A stretch of 64,000 nt of DNA from the NCBI GenBank assembly GCA_021292165.1, contig CM037879.1:113576359-113640358 (forward strand). Direction: 5' to 3'. The position numbers and the translations under genes are program-made. Shown here piece by piece: positions 57,801-64,000 of this stretch (position 1 is the first letter of the stretch; each line of letters starts with the position of its first letter). Source of the stretch: Shinisaurus crocodilurus. Its lineage: Eukaryota > Chordata > Lepidosauria > Squamata > Shinisauridae. A model generated the notes under the pieces. The model worked only from the letters and a program-made list of their open reading frames with translations. It ran no database searches and was not told where the DNA came from.

Positions 57801-58263
57801 CTACACGGCTTAGGACCACAATACCTGATGGAACGTCTCTCCCAACCACTATCTACCCGGACACTACGCTCAACATCTGGGGCCCTCCTCCGACTGCCAC
57901 GTCCAAGAGAGGCTCGGTTGGTGGCAACGAGGAGGGTAGCCCCCCAGTTATGGAATCAGCTCCCCACTGAGACCCGCCTGGCGCCAACCTTACTATCTTT
58001 TCGGCGCCAGGTTGAGACTTCCCTCTGTGCCAAGGCATTTAGTTAGAAGCTTGGAATAGCATGGAGGGGATTGTCACCTGTAGGCTCAGTTTTATTGGCT
58101 TTTGTATTGTTATTTTAAACTGTGTTTTTAAATTTGGTTTTTAATTTTTTAAACTATTTTGTATGTTTTTTATTGTTGTTTTTATGTATAGAGTGTTGTG
58201 AACCGCCCAGAGAGCTTCGGCTGTGGGGCGGTATATAAATGAAATAAATGAAATGAAATGAAA
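54858..58263 (+). mobile_element. L2-type LINE, nearly full ORF2
   Basis: The longest retrotransposon in the window. A G+C-rich leader (about 54858-55300) is followed by endonuclease, RT, C-terminus, and a 3' UTR ending CCGCCCAGAGAGCTTCGGC, GGGGCGGTATATAAATG and AAATGAAATG units. The base composition is richer in G+C than the flanks. Its 5' start is uncertain. Confidence 0.9.
55304..58046 (+). pseudogene. L2 ORF2 (EEP endonuclease + RT), two frameshifts
   Basis: Frame 55304-55543 has the endonuclease N-part with ITETWVGEQGG. It shifts near 55530 into frame 55507-56673 with RLGILLVYRPP, LVLGDVNIHAE and SWSDHYLLRF, the metal- and phosphate-binding EEP boxes. A second shift near 56655 follows: one base is missing in GAGGAGTGG, where the 29.8-kb copy has GAGGAAGTGG. 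Frame 56655-58046 then runs 463 residues: NNFRPVANVPFLGKVLERVV, LLDLSAAFDTIDHGI, PQGSVFPPMLFNIY, catalytic YADD (57216-57227), and the C-terminal LHWLPVCFRAEFKVLVLTYK. All key RT and EEP residues I can check are kept. Only the indels make it non-functional, so it looks like one of the younger L2 copies here. Confidence 0.9.
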
Positions 58264-58506
58264 TGAAGTCTTCCACTTCACCCTCTCATCTCCCTCAGCT
58301 CAGCCTGCTGCAATGCCTGGTGGTGGTGACTGTTGAGGGAGGAGGAGCCTTAATGGGGTTAGCCTCAACGTTATTTGCTATTTTCATTGCTATGATTTTA
58401 CATCTTGTCGAGGGGAAACTCCCCTTTGGTGTAGGAATTATATATCGAACAAATATATAATCTCAGTAGACTGAAAGCAAAAAGTAAGGTAATTGCAACC
58501 TCCGTT

Positions 58507-59448
58507 GTGGAACTTCAGTATGCTGATGATAATGTGGTCTTCGCACATTCAGAAGATGATCTCCAAACTATCCTAAATGCTTTTGCAGAAGCATACGAAC
58601 AACTTGGTCTCTCACTTAACATCAAAAAAACCAAAGTGCTTCATCAGCAAGTGCAAGTTAACCCTCTGGTGATGCCATCTATCCAGCTTGGCGGGGCAAT
58701 ACTGGAAAATGTTGATCATTTTCTCTATCTTGGCAGCTATCTTTCTGTTACAGCTAACATTGACACTGAAATCCAGCATCGTTTGAGCTCCGCAAGTGCC
58801 ACATTTTCTCGAATGAAGCGTAGCGTGTTCGAAGATCGGGATATCTGTAGGGAGACCAAAACGCTGGTTTATGAAGCCATTGTATTATCAACTTTATTGT
58901 ATGCCTGCGAAACATGGACTATCTATAAACGTCATTTCCATCTCCTTGAAAGATTTAATCAACGTTGCCTCCGGAAAATCCTGCGAATTACTTGGGAAGA
59001 TAGGCGAACAAATGTCAGTGTACTGGAAGAAGCAAAGACTACTAGCGTTGAAAAAATGATCCTTCGACGCCAACTTCAGTAGACCGGTCATGTTGTTCGA
59101 ATGCCTGACTGCCGTCTCCCAAAGCAGTTACTTTATTCCCAACTCAAGGATGGAAAGCGGAATATCGGTGGTCAGTATAAGAGGTTTAAAGATGTTCTTA
59201 AGGCTAATCTAAAAAAAATGCAATGTAAACAGCGAAAACTGGGAAGCTCTGGCCCATGAACGATCTAACTGGAGGCTGGCCTTTCACAAAGGTTCTATGG
59301 ACTTTGAAGAAGCCCGAGTGCAAGGTGAAAGGGAGAAACGTGCTAAGCGAAAAGCACGTCAAACGAATCCTTTACAGGACCATCTTCCATCTGGTAACCT
59401 GTGTCCTCACTGTGGGAAGCTGTGTGGATCTAGAATTCGCCTCCAATA
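58507..59448 (+). pseudogene. LINE RT / C-terminal remnant
   Basis: One frame (58507-59082) reads LQYADDNVVFAHSEDDLQTI, KKTKVLHQQVQVNPL, LYLGSYLSVTANIDTEIQHR and LLYACETWTIYKRH up to ILRRQLQ. A TAG then replaces the tryptophan codon that the 32.1-kb copy keeps. The frame resumes as [20 protein letters not shown] and, after a one-base slip in the A run near 59214, continues to NLCPHCGKLCGSRI. There the zinc finger is cut by another insertion. The catalytic YADD is intact (58519-58530). Confidence 0.85.
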
Positions 59449-59602
59449 TTCACCTTAATATATTGAATATTGGTAAGGTGATAGAAATTCTTTCTGTGAA
59501 AATAGAAGAAACTTAGATTGGATAAGGATTGGTAATGTTTGTCAGACAATGAGGTGGAAGCCAAATGTTGTTTTGGAAAATTCAATAAAAAAATTCAATT
59601 AC
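59446..59602 (+). mobile_element. 157-bp insertion with 12-bp TSD, L1-type tail
   Basis: AATTCGCCTCCA occurs on both sides (59434-59445 and 59603-59614). The insert ends GGAAAATTCAATAAAAAAAT, an A-rich LINE-like 3' end. The uninterrupted sister copy at 32453 proves the pre-insertion site. A 5'-truncated L1 insertion by target-primed reverse transcription is the simplest reading, though the donor family is inferred. Confidence 0.75.
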
Positions 59603-59755
59603 AATTCGCCTCCACAGTCACTTACGGACCCATCGCTAGAGTCTACACATTTTTTTTTAGAATTTCCTCTTTTTATAATTTTCTTTTTGTAATTTTATCC
59701 TGGAAGACAATCTTACTCAGTCACGAGTGATCGCTTACTACTACTACTTGAGGAG

Positions 59756-61234
59756 TCACTCAACTCCTTCTGTTACAGCCTGCTGGAATCAACATGGGAA
59801 TGCAAATCCTCTTCCTGGACACCCACCACACCACTGAGATCAGTATGTGTCCATTCTGCTTCAGAGGTTATGGAAAGAGAGCTAGAAACGCTGCTGTCTT
59901 GGAATCTGCATACTGCATAGAGTGTTATGTAGGTGGAAGCCACTGATGTGCAAATTGAATGTTTGTTTAGGAAGATGCACGCTGCTGCTGTGATGTCTAA
60001 TAATCAGAGAATCTGGACAGTTTTCATGGGGGTCATTGCTCAGGGTCAAGGCCTGTGTAGAAAAGCACTTAATTTAATAGTACCCTCTCTGGATTGGGTA
60101 TTGAAGCAGTCATGCTTGAAGTAGATTGTGGTGATTTGTGACCTTTTTAAATATGAGAATGCACATTCTTATATTTAGAATGTGAAATTCTGGGACTATC
60201 ACAGATAACCTCATTTTTGCCAGCAAGTAGTGGTAGTAGTTTTTTCCTGGTGACCGCTACATTTATCTGAGATGACAAGTGCAGTGATTTACTGATACTT
60301 ATTTTAGTAAATAGACCATAATTACAGAAGAGAAAAACAAGAAGTCTTCTGTGAGCTTGTTTGGCAGGCTACTGCTTGCTGTTTATTCATTCCCACCTCC
60401 CTTTCAGACCCACATCCATTGCAACGCCTACATGAAATCAGTCAACAGTAGCATTTATATAATTATGTCGACTTGTTCTAACTACAATGGCTAACAACTT
60501 CTTCGTTTGAGCTCTTTCCTGTATGAGAACAGAATGTAAGAATCCAAGCATACAGGTTGTCATTTTAATAAGTACTACATAATACCATCTTATGCCTTAT
60601 TGGCCTAATCTGAAGGTCTTTTGAAGGCTTTCCACAGGCCTAGATCAGAAATAGTATAATGGATTCTGTTAGAAAAGCTCAGTGTTATGGAAATATAATT
60701 TTATATTTTACACTTATATTTTCCCTTCCCTGCACCTGATTAAGTGGGCTCTAGTCCACAAATGCTTACGCTATAATAAATTTGTTAGTTTTTAAGATGC
60801 CATAATGTCGGGGCTAGCTCTCCTAGCCCCTCAAGTTCCGGCTCCCAAAATCCAAAACAGCACTGGTCAGATTCTGTGGGAATGGACTCTGAAATGGAAG
60901 GGGAGGGAGAAGAGGAGGCAGGAGCGGAGCCACTCTCTGTAGATAACATGGACCCAGCTGCGCCGTCAAAGTTGCAGCCAGAGGCAGGGGGAGTGGTCAA
61001 GACAAGACATACACAGCCAAGGCCTCAGCATCTCACCACCAATCTCAGGAAAGGTGGAAAAGGTGGAGGACACCGAGAACTGTCAGGTCCACACTTCAAA
61101 ACTTGAGGATCTCACCGTGAAGACAGTGATATGCTCTTGCTCACCACCTGCTTTTGCAAGCCAAGATCTTTTTGTGGCTTTGCTTTTTGCTTGAGAGCTT
61201 CCCGTTTGACAGCTGTCAAGTGAGAAGCAAACTA
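59756..61234. other. intergenic DNA, one repeat end and an acidic ORF
   Basis: 60745-60810 is an interspersed repeat end (AGTGGGCTCTAGTCCACAAA then ACGCTATAATAAATTTGTTA). 60876-61106 is an open frame of 76 residues, rich in Glu and Gly near its start (DSEMEGEGEEEAGAEPLS), without a recognised domain, possibly a retrotransposon gag-like scrap. Nothing else is supported. Confidence 0.45.
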
Positions 61235-61479
61235 CAGTAATACCTTGGATTGCAAGTAACTTGGTTTGAGAGCATTTTGCAAGACAAGCAAATCTTTAAA
61301 TATTTATTTAATTTTTTTTGACTTGATATACAAGCGACGTCTTGCAATACAAGTACTGTAGTACGGCTTAAAAATCTCTATACAATTTTTTTGGGGGGGA
61401 TTTTGTTTTGATATAAGAGTGTTTTGGATTACAAGCACGTTTCCGGAACGACTTATGCTCTCAATCCAAGGCATGACTG
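61235..61479. mobile_element. Tigger/pogo-like MITE, copy 2
   Basis: CAGTAATACCTTGGATTGCA at the left and TCAATCCAAGGCATGACTG at the right, flanked by TA. It lies in the opposite orientation to the copy at 38777. The interior shares GATATACAAGCGA and TACTGTAGTACGGC. Confidence 0.85.
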
Positions 61480-61934
61480 TAACAAAATAACCAATTTGCA
61501 GCCTTGCTTGGTCAATGTCCATGCCTGGTACCCACTGTGCTTTGATCGTAGGCACTTACCACAGCACTGAGCAGGCAAGACTTTTCATTTCAGTCAAATG
61601 CAAGTGTGCACCTGCACACTGCCAAAAGACTGAAAAATAATAATTAAAAGTTATGAAAATATTTGTGCACGTTTCTGGTGCCTTAAATAAATAAATAAAT
61701 AAGGTGGTGAACCAGTGACAGCTGCTCCAGTGTGCTGCTTGGGCACTTTGAAGGGGCTGTCACTGGCAGAGATCGCGAAAAGGAAAAAAAGCTGTAGCAA
61801 TGACCGAGAAGGGGCCGTGAGTGGAGCACTGAGCCACTGATGGGCATTGCTGGAGTGGCTGTCACTGTCAAGCTTGGCAAGGGCGGCAAGAGGTTTTTGA
61901 CGCTCTTGCTAGAAGCGGCTCACTCACCGCGTCC
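61480..61934. other. no recognised feature
   Basis: Includes an AAAT run at 61685-61702. No gene or named repeat. Confidence 0.5.
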
Positions 61935-62055
61935 CACAATCCACGATGGGGTTGGTCACCTGGGTTTGGATGCCACACAGCAACCTATTGTGGGTTGAAC
62001 AACCCCTAGAACAAGCCATGGGTTGTCAGTGTGGCTTGTTGCCCCCAAACAAGCC
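61935..62055. mobile_element. fold-back MITE fragment
   Basis: CCCACAATCCACGATGGGGT pairs with CAACCTATTGTGGGTTG. AACAAGCCATGGGTTG and GTGGCTTGTTGCCCCC recall the fold-back units at 37981-38740. Boundaries are approximate. Confidence 0.4.
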
Positions 62056-62073
62056 ACCCTGTGGGAACCGGTC

Positions 62074-62142
62074 CAGGTTCACACAACACAACAACCCAGC
62101 ATGGCTAGTTACCTGCGATGGGTCGCATGTTGTGCGAACCCA
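62074..62142. mobile_element. short palindromic MITE (GGTTCACACAACA)
   Basis: GGTTCACACAACAC on the left is mirrored by ATGTTGTGCGAACC on the right. It is a relative of the unit at 5833-5921, and both lie beside CAGTCA. Confidence 0.55.
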
Positions 62143-62730
62143 GTCACTGACTGGCAGCGGCTTTCCTTGGTTTCAGGCAGGAAATTTTCCTGCCCTACCT
62201 GGAGATGCCACTGATTGAACCTGGGACCTTCTGTGTGCAAAGCAGGTGCTCTGCCACTGAACTATGCAGCAAGGACACAGCGATGCCATCAGGGGGATGA
62301 CACCTACACGTGAGCAGCTCCTCACACATAGGCTTTCTCAATACAGACAATACACCTTGATGTGTGGATCTTGCGAGGGGGGCAGCTAGCAGCGTTCTTG
62401 AGGCCAGGGGCTAGAGCAGCATGGCCTTCCCTCCAGTAATTGCTTGATGTCCCCTATTTGAGTAATGGAGGGCTGTTTCATGCATTCATGTTCATCACTT
62501 GATAACTGCACCCTGATATATTGAGGAAATGGACCATCACAGAGATCACACCTTAGGCAGCACTTCCTTTAATTGGGTTTCTCATTCCCTCCCATGTGAT
62601 TCAGTGGAATCAGTTCCCAGTTTAGGGGCCAGTGGTAACAAATGTATGAAGAATCTCGTGCCGTTTTACTAGTGTGTATAAAATGCACATATGAGCTTGA
62701 GTCGTTGATAATGCCCCGGTGTTTAAACTA
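62143..62730. other. no recognised feature
   Basis: Includes a tRNA-like scrap, GATTGAACCTGGGACCTTCTG (about 62213-62233), probably the remains of an old SINE on the minus strand. Otherwise nothing is recognised. Confidence 0.4.
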
Positions 62731-62982
62731 CAGTCATACCTTGGATTGCAAGTAACTTGGTTTGAGAACGTTTTGCAAGACAAGCAAATTTTTAAATATT
62801 TATTTAATTTTTTTTTACTTGATATACAAGCGATGTCTTGCAAGACAAGTACTGTAGTACGGCTTAAATTAAAAATCTCTGTACAAATTTTTTTGGGGGG
62901 GGATTTCGTTTTGATATAAGAGTGTTTTGGATTACAAGCACATTTCCGGAACGAATTATGCTCTCAATCCAAGGCATGACTG
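62731..62982. mobile_element. Tigger/pogo-like MITE, copy 3
   Basis: CAGTCATACCTTGGATTGCA and TCAATCCAAGGCATGACTG at the ends, TA on both sides. Same orientation as copy 2 at 61235 and about 1.25 kb from it. Near-identical bodies show both came from one subfamily. Confidence 0.87.
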
Positions 62983-62984
62983 TA

Positions 62985-64000
62985 TCTCCAAATGGAATAG
63001 GCAGGTGTCTTTCCCCCTGTGTTTTAACAGTCTTGGTGACACATTTCTGTTCCTGTTGGATTAGTGGAGGAACAGCATTTTTACATTTAATTAAAGTCCC
63101 TGAATTTGCCACATCCTAAGAATTAGTTAAATCGCTAGCTTTAAAAGAAGGAGGCATTCAGTAAAATGAAGCACTACTGGAAAGCCTTCTCACAAGGAAC
63201 GTGCAACCTATTTGAATGAAGGCGGCGGGGGGGAGGAGTGAATCTATTGCCAAGCCTCCTAGGAAAGCAAATGCAAATGCTAACTTTGGTAATCATAATT
63301 GTTGTTTGTAATTTGGTTGTCTTGATGATGCATATTCCCACTTATCTCTATTAGCCCTGTGATTAAATGTCAGAAGAGTATTCACGTCAGCTCCTGGCTA
63401 CGAAGTCTACCTGTCAGTTTGCAGAACGCACAAGTAATTAACTTTCAGAGAAACCTCTACCCTCGTGGAGAAAAAAAAAAGGCTTTTAAAATTTATGCCA
63501 TGTCACAGCACAGAACTAGAGCTCATCTCTTATATGGATTAACAATGAGGCTGGTAGAAACACGTTTCATTTTCCTGACAAGGGTTATGAGTTTGGATCT
63601 AAAATGTATACAATTTCAATTCTTTTTATAGGCATAGTTCATCTTACAGGTGGCATGCAGGAGCAAACTCAGCAAACTTGTATAACTTACAGGGTTCTCT
63701 TGATTGCAGGAGGATGATCTCAGTGAGTATTTGCAATGTGTGGATTAGTCACAGGTCTGGAGGTGTATTAGAGGAGATCCAGGGTGCTTTCTGACTAATT
63801 GGAATTAACTTACTCTTGAATGGGCAAGAACTTATTGCTGCAACTGTGTTTTCTGAGATATCAACACATTCTGACTTTTTGGTTTCATTGAACGTGTCTG
63901 TAAATGTTCTAACACATGTCACATGTCCGAATGGTCACTGGTCAAGTTGTGGTGAGACGATGTTCCAGGTTGTGCTGAGTTACCATCAGTTTCATGTCAG
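62985..64000. other. no recognised feature
   Basis: Intergenic DNA to the window end. The ORF at 63359-63631 has no domain, and no splice-bounded conserved peptide is seen. Confidence 0.5.

Larger units (their letters stand above)
58440..59755 (+). mobile_element. non-LTR retrotransposon with C-terminal zinc finger, longer copy
   Basis: Begins in the RT palm just before YADD and runs to a 3' UTR (CCTGGAAGACAATCTTACTC, AGTCACGAGTGATCGC) shared with the 32.5-kb copy. It is 5'-truncated. It carries a secondary insertion at 59446-59602. Clade (RTE- or I-group) not determined. Confidence 0.8.

Noticed and set aside
25271..64000. Possible LIN28B end, the gene next to HACE1 in mammals
   Set aside because: No minus-strand frame resembling its C-terminus was seen. 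The neighbour is probably beyond the window.

Overview
The window is vertebrate nuclear DNA, most likely from a squamate reptile. It is AT-rich, has long introns and intergenic sequence with no host ORFs, and carries canonical GT-AG splice sites. It has the mixed repeat load known from lizards: L1, L2 and CR1 LINEs together with a further non-LTR element, MIR-like CORE-SINEs, SINEs with a 5S rRNA-like head, many non-autonomous hAT and Tigger-type DNA transposons, and a few solo LTRs. The squamate assignment is inferred from this composition; no lineage-specific host gene proves it.

Only one host gene can be supported: the 3' end of HACE1, a HECT-type E3 ubiquitin ligase, on the plus strand. 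Five exons (14375-14506, 14957-15055, 15449-15519, 23306-23419, 24096-24198) join in frame to encode the last 172 residues of the HECT domain, ending [10 protein letters not shown]. The codon of the catalytic cysteine is split by the last intron. The first 14 kb is then probably HACE1 intron, since no earlier exon was found in it. The 3' UTR seems to end between about 25.0 and 25.3 kb.

Layout. 1-3.1 kb holds a 5'-truncated L1 (minus). 3.2-13.4 kb holds a hAT element, several palindromic MITEs, an L2 fragment split by a SINE, and two further SINEs. 14.4-25.3 kb is HACE1; its 7.8-kb third intron contains two LTR-like units and two 5S-type SINEs. 25.3-64 kb is intergenic. It contains two degraded L2 copies (29.8-31.5 and 54.9-58.3 kb), each followed closely by a copy of the same second LINE. 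It also contains a CR1 copy split by a solo LTR, a second L1 (minus), more CR1 ends, three Tigger-like elements, and a young hAT MITE family with three 136-bp copies that each keep a perfect 8-bp target duplication.

All transposon reading frames checked here are broken or truncated, so nothing in the window looks able to move by itself. The interest lies in nested insertions that give relative ages, in long near-perfect palindromes, and in the 5S-derived SINEs. I found no operon-like, CRISPR-like or otherwise new gene system.
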